Assembly (NCBI RefSeq): GCF_038396675.1
Contig: NC_088931.1
Coordinates: 5,850,001-5,914,000 of the forward strand
Direction: 5' to 3'
DNA from: Hydra vulgaris
Taxonomy: Eukaryota > Cnidaria > Hydrozoa > Anthoathecata > Hydridae
Length of the DNA stretch: 64,000 nucleotides
The stretch's first letter is position 1. Each line of letters begins with the position of its first letter. The position numbers and the translations under genes are program-made. The notes under the pieces are model-generated. The model had not been told where the DNA came from, did no database searches, and was given only the letters and a program-made list of their open reading frames with translations. This document shows, in pieces, positions 34,147-46,210 of this stretch.

Positions 34147-36117
34147 ATGGTTTTGTTAAACTTAGACATTCATAATTTTCTCCAAAAAAACAATCTTAGT
34201 ATTTCAAAACAAAATATTACTGAAGATATATTAAAATTTATTCAGCCAAAATTTGCTGATTTTAAAGACGTTGATTTTAGACATGCTGTTCAACGATTTG
34301 TTTACTTGTATAAAAAAAAGTGGAAATCTGCAAACTATACTGTGAAAAGTTTTGAAAAGAAGTTTGTGAACTGGCTTAATGAATATTTAATTGTCAGAAA
34401 AAAAGACAATGAATCAACTGCAAGTAGACGTGGTCGAAAACCAGTTGCATTTGATAATAGTTCTAATAAAACTAAAAAACGGCGTGTATCTTGTTTAATT
34501 GAATCTCATTCTTCCAATGAATTATTTTTTGCTGCTAATAAAAAATTTAGAGATGAATCTGTTGTTATTGCTGCCAAGAATGTTTTAAATATATCAAATA
34601 CAGATAAAGCAACTAAATATTCAGCAGACGAAGCACTGGCTTTAATAATTGATGCAAGTCTGACAAAAGCTTCCTATCAATTGATTAGAAGCGGAGCCTT
34701 GGAGAAAGAATATAACATCTACCCCGCTTACAATGATGTCAGAGATGCAAAATTGAAATGTTATCCTGCAAACATAACAGTGGAGGACTATTCAGCTTCA
34801 GTTCCTTTAAAAGATTTAATGACTCATACTTTGCAAAGAATCTGTGCAGTTCAGGAACCTGTGCTAAGGCACTTGATATTGAACGACAAAGAATTAAAAA
34901 CAATGACACTAACGTGTAAGGCTGGTTTTGATGGTGCTACTGGCTAAAGCATTTATAAACAAGTTTTATCAGAACCCGACATTAACAGAGATTTAAAGCG
35001 TGAAGAATCATTATTTATTACTTGTCTTGTCCCATTGGATTTGACTGGATTTAACAACAGCAACGAAAAGGTGCCTATTTGGAGAAATCAAAAGTCGTCC
35101 TCCACAGCCTATTGTAGATCCATAAGATTTGCATACAAAATGGAATCCAAGGAATCTGTGATTGAAGAAGATCAGTACATTAAAAGTGAGATAGAAAGCT
35201 TGGGTATGATTTTATTAGAGGTTTGCGGATCTTCTATTGAAGTGAATTGTATTATTGAACTTACAATGATTGATGGGAAGGTTCAAACAATATTATCTGA
35301 AAAAAATAACTCATACCAATGCTGTTCAGTGTGTGGTGTCTCTCCAAAAAATATGAATAGTCTTGATATCCTTAATATAGATTATACTAACAGAGAGTTC
35401 AAATATGGTCTTTCCAGTCTTCATGCATGGATTCGATTTTTTGAGATGTTATTGCACATTACATATAAAAAAGAAACAAGAAAGTGGCAAGCAAGATCTA
35501 AAGAACAGGCATCTGTAGCTAAACAAAAGATTCAGACTGATTTTATGAACAAAATGGGACTTGTTGTTGATTTCCCTAAAAGTGGTGGTTCTGGAACAAG
35601 TAATGATGGCAATACCTCAAGGCGTGCTTTTGCAGCATATGAACAAACAGCTGAAATTCTGGGTATTGACCAAAACCTTATATTCAGATTTTACATTATC
35701 TTGGTAACGCTCTCTTCAGGATATGAAATAGACTGCCTAAAGTTCAAGGATTATTGTTTTGACACTTTTAGACTATATGTGTCCCTTTATCCATGGTATT
35801 ACATGGCTCAATCAGTTCACAAAGTATTGATACATGGACATGACATAATTAAAAGCCTTACATTACCCATCGGACTTATGTCAGAGGAAGCTCAAGAGGC
35901 TAGAAATAAAGACTTTAAATCTTATCGCGAAAATTTCAGCCGAAAAACATCCAGAAAAGCAACAAATACTGATCTTATCAATAGACTCCTAGTTTCCAGT
36001 GATCCTGTTATTTCATCATTGCGTAAATCAATATCACACCAAACAAATCATAAAGCATTTCCTTCAGATGTTTTACAATTACTTAAACAATCTTCAAACG
36101 ATATTATTGTTTTATAA
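34147..36117 (+). pseudogene. RAG1/Transib-superfamily transposase, one internal stop
   Basis: A 657-codon frame from ATG 34,147, interrupted once by TAA at 34,945-34,947 (codon 267). The RAG1 core order is seen: first Asp in 'GFDGATG' (262); 'SSTAYCRSIRFAY' matching the RAG1 segment before the second Asp; second Asp in 'TMIDGK' (376); zinc ligands 'CSVC' (393/396); 'SSLHAWIRFFE' and 'GTSNDGNTSRRAF'; zinc His pair 'VHKVLIH' (558/563); and catalytic Glu in 'EAQEARNKD' (584). RAG1 has the equivalent D600, D708, C727/C730, H937/H942 and E962 in the same order. A basic stretch 'RRGRKPVAF' with 'KKRR' precedes the core and could bind the ends. There is no RING domain. The enzyme family cuts by nick-and-hairpin chemistry. 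The family assignment is strong; the subfamily is not determined. The stop leaves the first Asp apart from the rest, so this copy should not make active enzyme. Confidence 0.92.
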
Positions 36118-36306
36118 TTTTTTGATGTAATTTAAAATTGATAACATTTTCTTGCACTATTTTTTGCTTTTATTATTCCTAAAACATTATTTACCTAAAT
36201 ACTCAATTTTTATTCAATATAGGTGGGTCAAAAATCCGATAAGATATTCAAATATCAATTTACCATTTTGTAACTAAGGAAAGTAACCGGTAACTAAGCA
36301 ATATAA

Positions 36307-36543
36307 GTATCCATAACAACTAAATTTAAAAAATTATCACTTTTGTAAGAAGTGTGATCTTATATTGGTACTCATGCCAAATTTAGTGAATATAGCACTT
36401 ATAAAATATCTGCAGATAACAAAAGTAGGTTGTTGCTAAGCAAAATAAAGGTATCCATAGCAACGAAATAAAAAAATATTACCTTCATAAAAAGCGCAGA
36501 CATCATATTAGTACTCATACTAATTTTAGTGAATATAGCTCTA
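36307..36543. repeat. Tandem duplication (period about 144 bp) near the right end
   Basis: Copy 1 at 36,307-36,399 and copy 2 at 36,451-36,543 share 'gtatccata.caac' at the start and 'tttagtgaatatagc' at the end. The block 'ggtatccatagcaacg' also recurs inverted near the left end (33,933-33,953, 'gttactatgaatacc'). Confidence 0.75.
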
Positions 36544-36559
36544 ATATTAAATTAGTTAT

Positions 36560-36597
36560 GAATTTTGTCCAGTAAAAGTGCATTCTGGCCCACTGTG
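36560..36597 (-). repeat. Right terminal repeat, RSS-like (22-bp spacer)
   Basis: Read inward on the minus strand: CACAGTG (36,597-36,591), a 22-bp spacer starting 'ggccag', then 'ACAAAATTC' (36,568-36,560). The extra 9 bp relative to the left end make the two termini asymmetric. Confidence 0.75.
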
Positions 36598-36602
36598 CGA
36601 CG

Positions 36603-36879
36603 GATAAGTAACCATTACATAATGCACACTTTAAGTAAAGCATGAATACTTATTTTTGTAGTCCTTGAAAATTTGTGTTTTCTCTTTGTAGAAAGTCATT
36701 TTAATAAAGAAAGTTGCAATTCAATTTAAGTGCTGTTGTTGCTATAAGAGCGTAATCGAAAACTGAAGAAGACAAAATGTTAAAAACTTTCTAATTAAAA
36801 AAGAATAGACCTATAGGTCTATTTTATGTTTTTTAATTCTTTTACCATTCTATAAATCAACAAAAGAACGCGCTAATTA
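36603..36879. other. Spacer
   Basis: Contains a small hairpin 'aatagacctataggtctatt' (36,806-36,825). Nothing else recognised. Confidence 0.5.
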
Positions 36880-36948
36880 TTCGCCTGCCGGACAGAGGAC
36901 AATGGAGGACAAAGGAAAACATGTTCTCCTTTTGCCGGACATCTGGCA
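36880..36948 (-). repeat. TIR-element end ('ggttgccagatgtccggc' on minus)
   Basis: Contains 'gccggacatctggcaacc' and 'cggacagaggacaatgg'. It matches, inverted, the terminus near 28,716. The partner end was not found locally. Confidence 0.45.
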
Positions 36949-39900
36949 ACCTAGATGCAAGAGATCTCTGTCTTAAAATCAATTTAATTCAAAATCAAGT
37001 CATTTTAGAGAAAAAATATATAATACTTGCTCTACTTTTTTTTGCTGAAAGAGGCAATACGCAACTTAGTAACTTGACCAAGATACGCAACTTAACTAAG
37101 GTAACTTTTTTTTTTTTTTTGAGTTTGGAATTCAATAAAAATTTTCATCAAGATTCCTTGTTTTACTTGTATTAAAATATATTTTTTTTAATTATTTAAG
37201 ACTAGATAAAAATTTTTTTTGTAAATATCGTTATTTTAGTATTAGATAGAATTCTTTAAATTAAAACATGAAATGTTACTGTATACATTTTTTTGCAAAT
37301 ATTTTATAAAATCCTTTGTTGTGAGACCTTCTTTACTTCATTTTTTTTTAATTCAATGAAAATTCAATTCAATGAAAAAACCAAATTTTTTCAGTTTTTA
37401 ACCATAATATACAATTGTAGAGGTTTTAATTTTTTGAGTTAGAAACATAGAAAAACATATACATTTTTTTTTTATAGTATTTTTGAATATTTTTGTTGTT
37501 ATATCTGTTATATCTATTATGTTGTTATATATTTTTGTTGCCGAATATTTTTGTTGTTGTAAGAGTTAAAGTCCATGAATTCAAATATCTAATCATAAAA
37601 ATTTATTAATAAATAAAAAGTTAATTTATGTATACAATAATTTTTGCTAAATGAATGTTATAAAGCAGTTTTTAAAATGTTAGTGGTTATAAGGTTATGG
37701 TTATACAAATAATTAAGACACTGATGTTCCAGAGAAATAGAATGACATTTTGTAAATCAAATAAAATGTAATACATACTTAGAAGGAATCAGGTTTGATC
37801 ATGCTGAAAATTGGAATCCAGAATCAGAAGTGTTTCATTTTGTGTATTTTTTATATTTCCAACCAGAAAAAACTTAAACTTTTTTTATTTTATTTTGCAA
37901 TTGACCAAATATGACAAAATATGTTTGTTTATTTTTTGTTTTTTTTTATGCAATTCAAACTAAATTTATATTCATTAATAAATTTTAAATTTCTTTTAGC
38001 AATTTTTTTCAGTGAAGTTTTATTTTATTTTTTACTGGTTTTAACTCCCCAAGGCTGAGTGACTAATACAGTTGAGGAGATTATTTTTTTATATGTATAT
38101 TGTTGCTGTTATCCTCTTTCAACAGCAAAACATAAACCTTAAAGGTAACTGCGTGGAGAAACAAGTCAATGTTGTTTAAATTTCCTATCAGTGTGGTTTT
38201 TTTGCAAAACACTTTTAATTTGTCATGGGTATGAACATAGTTTGGAGCTTACTTCTTGTCTTTATATTAAGATATCGTGTAAAAACTTCTTTATGATTCT
38301 GCTTTTACATGGTCTTAGAAACTGTGATCACTAGAAAATATTGTTTAATTTTTTCCCAAAAAAGAAACTTTCAAAAAAAGAAGATTCAATTACCATATCA
38401 AATTAACTTGTCAATTTTAAAGTTGAAGTTACATTAAACCTTTAATGAAGTTATATTTTCAGACCTTTAAAGTTTACAAATTCACCATAAAGCATTAAGC
38501 AATTTTCATGAGAAAATGAATTTTAGTAAAATTATTAGATGTCTTGAAAAAAGGATGTATGACTGAGGTATTAATGTTAACTTTGAATTTTTTATAGCAC
38601 TATAGACTTATAGTTTTTCAAAAAATAGTTGTATATTTTAGTTTGTTTTGTAATCACCAGGCCATCCTGTATTAAATACAAAGAGAGAAGTATATATATT
38701 TTTTAATCTTTAAACTTTGGTGCTTGGTATGGTCACTATTAAGTTTATTATTCTTTCTCGTTACAATAAAGTTGTTGTAAATAGGGCTAAAATGTGGGAT
38801 TGCTGAAATTTAACTGATGAAGTGCGGTTATAATATACAGAAATAGGATTAGGAGCTTGGAGGCTTCAGCTGCGGCAGTGATATGGTTAGGGTTAGGAGA
38901 AATTGTATGCACTTTATTCCTGCATTTTACCTGTGTCCTTATATATAGGGTCAAATCATTATATTTCAACCAACGGCCTGTGGGACATCATCTCTGATTT
39001 TCCTCATTTTTACAAATAATTATGTGCATTATGTAGATAGGTTAAATTTGAAATTTCAGACTTCCAAGTACAACAGTTCAGAAATTATAGCCTTATAAAC
39101 TTGATACCGTGGCCCTCCTTGATTTACAAATGGGCAAAACAGACTACTTTAGAGTCTTATAACTTTTTTCTCGTATTCAACAAGTATCTCATTTTTTCTA
39201 GAAATATTTTCTGGATAGATATCTGGATGGATATTTCTCTGTTTAAAAATGGGTTTTTTATCAACTTCTATTATTTTTGAGAAAAATTATGACCTCCTCA
39301 ACTTAGGAAAAAATTCAAAAATTGCTAAAATATGCCAAAATGAACTGAACTGTAGCATTTTTCTATTCATCCACAAGTCTTTACAGTTAAGTTTTCTGAT
39401 TAGCTACTACTGTTTGCAATAAATGGGCAAAATATAGACAGCTTGTTGCAGTTCAGAACTCAAATATATCTAAAAGAAAAATGTCCATTCCCCTAAAAAG
39501 TTTAATTTTCAGCCATTTTAAGATGCTTGTAAATTTTTCTAACACTTTATTTTGATCTAAGATTAACAGCATATAAGACCATTAGACCCAACTATCTGAA
39601 AGTGAAAACATTATAAACTAGTCAAATTCACACCAAAAATGCCAGCATTTTTAAATAACCCTTTTTTTAAATTATCAATCGTTGAATGTGTTATTGGAAA
39701 CCAGTGCCCCTCTAATCCGCCTACTGCCTATTTTATAGAGTAGGGAACCAACTCTTAGTAATTTAATTAACTTTTGTTAACAAGACAATAACATTGTATA
39801 TTTGCTGGAAAATATGGCATACACACAGTCAATGTTAGTCACTATCAACATTTGAATCATATGGTTAAAGCATGAAAAAATGCAATAAGATCTGATGGCC

Positions 39901-41268
39901 TTAACTGTATATTCCTTAGAAAATGAATCATGTATGTTTCATGTAAGAAAATGAAAGTATGTATCTATGTAAGTTGGTTGCCCTCTCCCCTCCCTCTTTT
40001 ACAGTATTTTTAGAAAAGGAGTGTATTGAGTTAATTTGTTAAATTTTGTTTTATATTTGTGAATAAAAAATTTTAAAACAACAGAAACATTTTTGACCAT
40101 ACCTAATCAACCCTCTCCCATCCCCTCTCCCCATTCATTCATCAAATGTTGAAAATTTGTATAAAAGAAAATAAATATTGCCAAATAACTTAATATTCTA
40201 CATGAACACAGAAAATGAATGAAAACAATTTATAAAACTTAAATTACTTTTCTAATAAACTACAATCTATACATTAAAAATACTTCGTTATGTTTTGAAT
40301 AAACCCATTATAAACTGTTTTTCTTTTTTTTCTGTTTCAGAATTTTTTTTAAATTAAAAAACATCTATTAGCATTTGGGGCTTAATTTTGTCCCAAATTT
40401 ATGAAACTTCAGACTTAAGATAATGAAATATAAGTTGATATTGAATCAAGAAAAAAAAACAATATTTCGAAAACAGGTTTTAAAGAATGTTTTATTTATG
40501 TTACGAAAGTCTTAAAAAATTTTATTGTAAAAATTTATTGTTTCACTTCTTTTTTGTCAGGTTGCCGAAATTTCTGATAGTTAAAAAAAAATTTTCAGGT
40601 TCCCGAATATCCTGATAGTTGTTCTACTGATAACATCATGCTTTAGTACTTATTTTGCCGTAGAAATGTTTAGTGGGTATAACTTTTTATAATTCATGCG
40701 AGTCTTTTATCAACAATCAATCATCAGTTTACAACTTGCATCTATATATTTTGCAGTTATTCAATGTTGAAGTTGAACTAGCCTTATAAGAATGGAGAAA
40801 TCGAAGCAATATCTTGGTTTCGACTTATAGATGCGCTATAGGGAAATTATATTGAACTTTTTGACAAAGAACAAATTGAATAATCTTGAACATTGTTAGA
40901 AATTACGTGCCTTTGTGGCACGTTTGATATCTCATTTGAAAGAAGTGGAAAAGCAGGGAACCAAAAATAACATTAAAAAAAATGATTTATGTTATAATAG
41001 TTTTAAAACTATTTAATATTTTATCTTAACGAACATATTTTATATAACTTAGACTTTTTACATAAATTACATTATTAATACCATTTATATTGTAATTAAT
41101 AATTTATCTATTTAATTATTGTTATACCATGTGCAATGAAAATGTATGTTATATGCAAAGTTATGAAATACATATATAGATAGATACTAACGGCACCAAA
41201 ACTGTTTTTTGATTTTAATGATTTTCAACTTTCGGGCACGGAGTAAACTCCAAACAAATATGTATGTG
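36949..41268. other. 4.3 kb of AT-rich DNA without recognised gene
   Basis: Both strands show only short ORFs without domains. Sequence near 39,000-39,700 resembles the non-coding interiors of long-TIR transposons (A/T-rich with 'tgacctcctcaacttagg'), but no inverted partner was found. At 40,558-40,620 'ttgccgaaatttctgatagtt' recurs with changes. A host intron or untranslated exon cannot be excluded. Confidence 0.5.
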
Positions 41269-41802
41269 CAGGGGCATATCCATGATTTTTATTTTTTGTA
41301 TTTTAGTTAAGTTCCGGGTAAGTTGTGAACTTCAAACTTTCATAAATATTCATACTTATGTCTTATAGCAATGTTTTGCTGAAAATTGCGTTAATTAGCC
41401 TCGAAACAAAAGTTCCCTAAAACGAAGGCATCGCCTGCCTAAATATAAGAGAATTGGTTTTTCAAAAGACTGACATAAACATATTTGAAATTTCATTTAT
41501 AGTATGTTTATAAATTAAAAAAAGAATTGTCCGGCGTTCAAAAGTTATAACTATTTAAAGCTTACAACAGTTTCAAAACAATTGTAAGTTTTACACCGGT
41601 ATAATTTATAAACAATCTTTTTTTTTAAGCGAATTTTAAATCTTTAAATAAATTTTTATCTAGTTTAAAATATTTGAATTTAAATTTTAAAAAAGTAGTT
41701 CCCCTCACTGGCGTTGCGTATAGGTAAAAACATGAAAAAAATTGAATTTTAGAATTTACCTGTAAGCTACTTAAATACTAAAAAATCCTGCATCCGCCCC
41801 TG
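41269..41802. mobile_element. Non-autonomous hAT-like element
   Basis: Left end 'CAGGGGCATATCCATGATTT' and the inverted right end 'CAGGGGCGGATGCAGGATTT' match at 16 of 20 positions. 534 bp, non-coding. No clear 8-bp duplication (TGTATGTG left, ACATTCTT right). Confidence 0.65.
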
Positions 41803-41951
41803 ACATTCTTATGTTAAATGAGTATGTTTTTCAAAAAATTGCAATGTTAAGAGTATGGATACAAAATTAAATATTCGGTCCCATTATCTTAAATGTGGTG
41901 GCAATTTTATAAACTTATAAAATCAATTTAAAAAAATAGTTTTTTTACGTA

Positions 41952-42134
41952 GGGAATATTCCGTAAATTACGCAACGCTAATTTTGACTGATAAAAACAA
42001 TAGATCAAAAGATTTCCCTCGCAGAATCTTTAATAAAATCAAGTATATAAATAGGCCGTAAAAATCGCCGCGTAAAATGATCTTCTACTTTTCTTTTTAA
42101 ATAAGTTGGCGTTGCGTAATTTATGGACGATCCC
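41952..42134. mobile_element. MITE with 'gtaaattacgcaacgc' termini
   Basis: Left 'gggaatattccgtaaattac' (then 'gcaacgc') and, inverted, right 'gggatcgtccataaattacg' (then 'caacgc') form TIRs of about 28 bp around 180 bp of non-coding DNA. Target duplication unclear. Confidence 0.75.
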
Positions 42135-42560
42135 ATTGCAGCTGAATTTATGCATTTCTAACAAAAATTATATGTTGTATATTTAACAAATATAAAATAT
42201 ATTTTTATACATAAGTTGTATATATTAAATATTAAATTAGTTATTTATTAAACATTAAATTAAATCATAAATGAATTTATCATGTACTCTTGAAACAAAT
42301 AAATCTCTTTTTTTTTTAAACAAAGTTTTTAAAGTTAAAAACGAAACAAATAAAATAAACTTATACAATTTTATATCCATTATGCAAAATTGGATATCCG
42401 TTATATATCCGCAAAATCGGATATCCGTCCAAAAAACTTTTAAAAGTGCCCGAATTTAATTTTTTTTTTCCCCATTATAGTGTTTGTATACTATGTAAAA
42501 AAATATTTTAACAAATTATAATAACTATCCTAGAGCCCTTTCAAAGCCTTTAAAAATATT
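42135..42560. other. AT-rich spacer
   Basis: Contains a short repeat of 'ggatatccgt' (42,391-42,429). The 62-codon ORF has no recognisable domain. Confidence 0.5.
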
Positions 42561-42726
<166 letters not shown>

Positions 42727-43840
42727 AATGCATGTATGTATATATTGGAAAATAAAATAAAAACAACCTTGTAGAACTCTTTTTTTTCATTTTTAGTTAA
42801 AAAATATTATTATCTTTGCAGTAAAAACTTTTTTTATCAATATTAGAACATTCTGTGGTAAAAAAAATTTTTTACATTACGCAAATTCTAGACTGGAAAA
42901 AAATAATAATTTGGGTGGTTTTAAAATTTTCTTATGTAGTGGACACCTCTTATACTATTTATAGTGCTACTTTTTTTTGTCAGAAGACTAAAATATATAA
43001 ACTTTTTAAAATTTTTAATGTTGTACTAAAATTTACTATAGGAATTTTACGTATCAAATTATTAATATAAGTGTGTAGTGGTTTAATACTTTCAAAGTTT
43101 CTTTTTTTAAAGTTACAAATAGTTTGTACTCTTTGTGTGGCCAGTCCGAAATCGTTGTGTTTCAAAGGATACTGTCTATTAAACATTTTACTACATCCCA
43201 CAAAATATTGTTTTTCTAGATAAGGAAGTACTTTGCAGATTTTGATTTAGGATGATAGGACATGAGAAAGCAGTAGTTTGATTGTGTACATACCATTTGA
43301 AGTTGTGTTTGAATAAAATATGCAGGTGATTTAGATAAGTTCGACAAAAGTTCTTTTGATTTTTTTCATCTGACTCTTATTTTAAATAACAAGTTTGGAG
43401 TTAGCAAGGCATTAGAACTCAAACCATATTAGTCATCTTCTGTAAAAGTAAAGAAACCACATTTACTACATTTACTTCACATTTACAACCGCATTTAATA
43501 AAGACTGGTTTAGAAAAAATAACAGTGCTTCTTTTTTAAAGAGGCGACCTTGACGGAAATTTTTAAAAGTTTCAAAATTTTTTTTACCATGTACGCCAAA
43601 CAATGCTGGAAGTCGACTGCCAGTTATTAAGTTTTTTTTTTATGTTTAGCCATGAATCTGTGCTTAGCTCAAAAATATTTATAATTAAATAAGAAATTTA
43701 ATAGGATTGGTAGGGTACATGTTTTGAACGTTAGTATTTATTTTTGTTGCATTTATTTTTCTAAATGTTGTTGAAACTATTGCTAATAAACTATGAAGAT
43801 AGAAAATTGTTTTCATCGGTTGTAGATGTATCGTTATTAT

Positions 43841-44123
43841 TTATATTTGTTTAACAAAGAGTATTTTCTTTAGTTGATTTTGTAGAGATGGATTTTTGTT
43901 TTTTAAAGTACTTGTTGAATCATTATCTAAATTATTTTTAGGAATAGCAAAAAATTTTCTTTCCATTACACAAGTAATATTATACTTTATTGTGGTTAAC
44001 TTTTTAAGTTCAGAAGAAACAAGGTCAGTTTTGTAAGCTGACCTATTATTATTGTATTTAAATAAAATTACAGCAGGATGAATTTGTTCTTCATGAGATT
44101 TTTTAATGATTAAAAAAACATTA
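43841..44123 (-). other. Coding-like minus-strand stretch, unrecognised
   Basis: About 90 codons are open, reading 'KKSHEEQIHPAVILFKYNNN', 'AYKTDLVSSELKKLTTIKYN' and 'VMERKFFAIPKNNL', then a stop at 43,841. The composition looks protein-like rather than random AT sequence. I cannot match it to a family. It could be a transposon remnant or an isolated exon. The minus-strand ORF at 42,980-43,201 ('YPLKHNDFGLATQRVQTICN') may belong to the same decayed unit. Confidence 0.3.
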
Positions 44124-46180
44124 ATTTTTTTTTAAATTTTAAAATACGCAAATACTTTATGTAAATCCTATTCAAATTAAGGTGGCGTTATAGTGAAATA
44201 AAAAAGTCCTTTTACAAACAACGTATTAGATGAACTAAAATCCTTAAAAAGTGCCGACTGCTTTCTAAAATAAAAATAAAAGTCCTTAAAACTATAAATC
44301 ACCCTACTGAAATGTGTAAAATCCCTGATTAAGCAACTATATTCCTTAAATAACCCACAATGAATTTATAATCCCTTTTTCTTTTTTTATCTTTTTTTTT
44401 TCTTTTTATGGTTTGGGGGGGGGGGGGAATGAGTGTAGCACCCCCTCGTAGAATCGCCCCTGTATATTCATGGCCGTTAACAAGTGACGCACACACTTTT
44501 TGTTTTGTTTGCGCCTCTAAATATATTTAAAAACAATTTGAAAATATTTATAAAAATTTAGTTTTTTTAATATCTATAGAAAAGTATTTTGTTTCTATAA
44601 TTAAGTAGAACTCGCTGAATAGAAGTCATTAAAACATTGTATTGAACTCGTGTTTATAAAAGGCGATTTTTAAAAAAAATTAATTTGTATTTTCCGTTTT
44701 AGTTTGTTTGTTTTGTGGTTTATTTCGAGTTGCTTTTAAGTTAGAAAAAGTCTTCCAAGAATTTAATATTTAAATTTATATATTATTAGATAATTTATCT
44801 ATCAGTTTGCAAAAAAGAGCGATAACGGGCCAAAAACGTTTGTATTTGCTTTATTTACTATTTATCGCATATATTATTTACTATTTGTCGCATTGTATTC
44901 TAAAAATATTATTTGAAGCTATTTAAATGTTATTTATGCAAAGATTTATAAAAAGTTTGTTATAGTTGTAGTACTTTTGTAAGTGTTTTCTATAATTTAC
45001 TTCAGTGATTTGTTTGCCCTTCCTTTTTTTTTTTTTAACTTTCCGCATTACGTACTATTTGAAATCATTAAAAACATTTTTAAATAATAAATTACTACAC
45101 GAGCCATATGTAAAATTATGAGAAATTACGTGAAAAAATAGGAAATGGTGCTAATGATCCGTTGAGTAACTTAACTTATATAGAAATGTTCTAAACATTA
45201 TTCGATTTATGTAATTGTACTTATAATTTTTAAGCAATGTGCATCCCGCGTACAACGTACCTATTCATGGGGCCGTAGATAAACTGATCTTCCATATAAA
45301 CGTTTGAATCTCCTTAGGTTTAAATTTTTTAATTTTTTTTTATTTGAAAAGAGTTATAGTATGTGCAATACAGCTACGAATACAGAATATTTGACACTTA
45401 AAGATATATGGATCCCTTGAAAACATACTATATCGCTCTATGCATAAGATGTAGCATGGCCTCCTAAATTGTTGCATTTTCCGTAAAAAATTTAGAGGCT
45501 AGCTTTTTTACAGCTCATGTATAAAAACTTGATTTTTGTTATGGTTAAGAGTCGTGTTTGCTCTACAAATGTTTTATTCTTATTTTATTAAAATGTTTAA
45601 ATAATAGTTATATATTTTTTAAGTAAGTTTGCTGGATTTTTCGCTAACTGATTGCCTGCTTCTGCTTATTTTAATAACACAGAATATTGAAATAGGCTTT
45701 CAGATAACTAAATCAACATGCTACTAAAAATAACCTTACATGTTGCTAAAACTTCCCACAACTCTCCATTGAAAACGATTTTAGAGGTTTGTAGTTTTGT
45801 ATTTATTATGATTGCAAATTAGAAATAAAACGTAAATTTTTTTTAAGAATATTTACATTGCAAAATAATGTTTTGCAATGTACTCTATTATTTTGCATGT
45901 TTCAAACATATGGTATACTATTTGAATTATCATTTTAAAATTAAGATATCATAAATATCCATAATGAAATATAAACTCAATGAAAACATTTCTTCCCTTA
46001 ACCACTGCATAAATATAAAAAAAAACTAACCATCTAAAGAACAATGTTGTGTATAAGAATCCAACTCATGCACATCTCATCCTCATCAATTTCTATTCAC
46101 TCTCTTGTACACACAGGAGTTGCATTTGTGTTCAACTTATAGATAATATAACAATATAACAATTAATAATAATTATTAAA
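44124..46180. other. AT-rich stretch without recognised gene
   Basis: Includes a G12 tract near 44,416 followed by 'ccccctcgtagaatcgcccctg' (44,442-44,463), a probable single MITE end. No domain-bearing ORF and no clear splice-bounded exon seen. Confidence 0.5.
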
Positions 46181-46210
46181 ATGCAACAAACCAGGCCATT
46201 TACTTACAGT

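Larger units (their letters stand above)
33182..36597 (+). mobile_element. RAG1/Transib-type DNA transposon, complete with TSD
   Basis: A 3,416-bp element with terminal inverted repeats 'CACAGTGGGCCAG' (33,182-33,194 and, inverted, 36,585-36,597) and a perfect 5-bp GC-rich duplication CGACG on each side (33,177-33,181; 36,598-36,602). Transib elements and RAG-mediated transposition make 5-bp, often GC-rich duplications. CACAGTG is the consensus heptamer of vertebrate recombination signal sequences. One long ORF (34,147-36,117) encodes a RAG1-core-like transposase; no RAG2-like (kelch) ORF is present. Non-coding flanks hold tandem and inverted subterminal repeats. Intact ends, perfect duplication and a single lesion indicate recent insertion. 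Confidence 0.93.
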
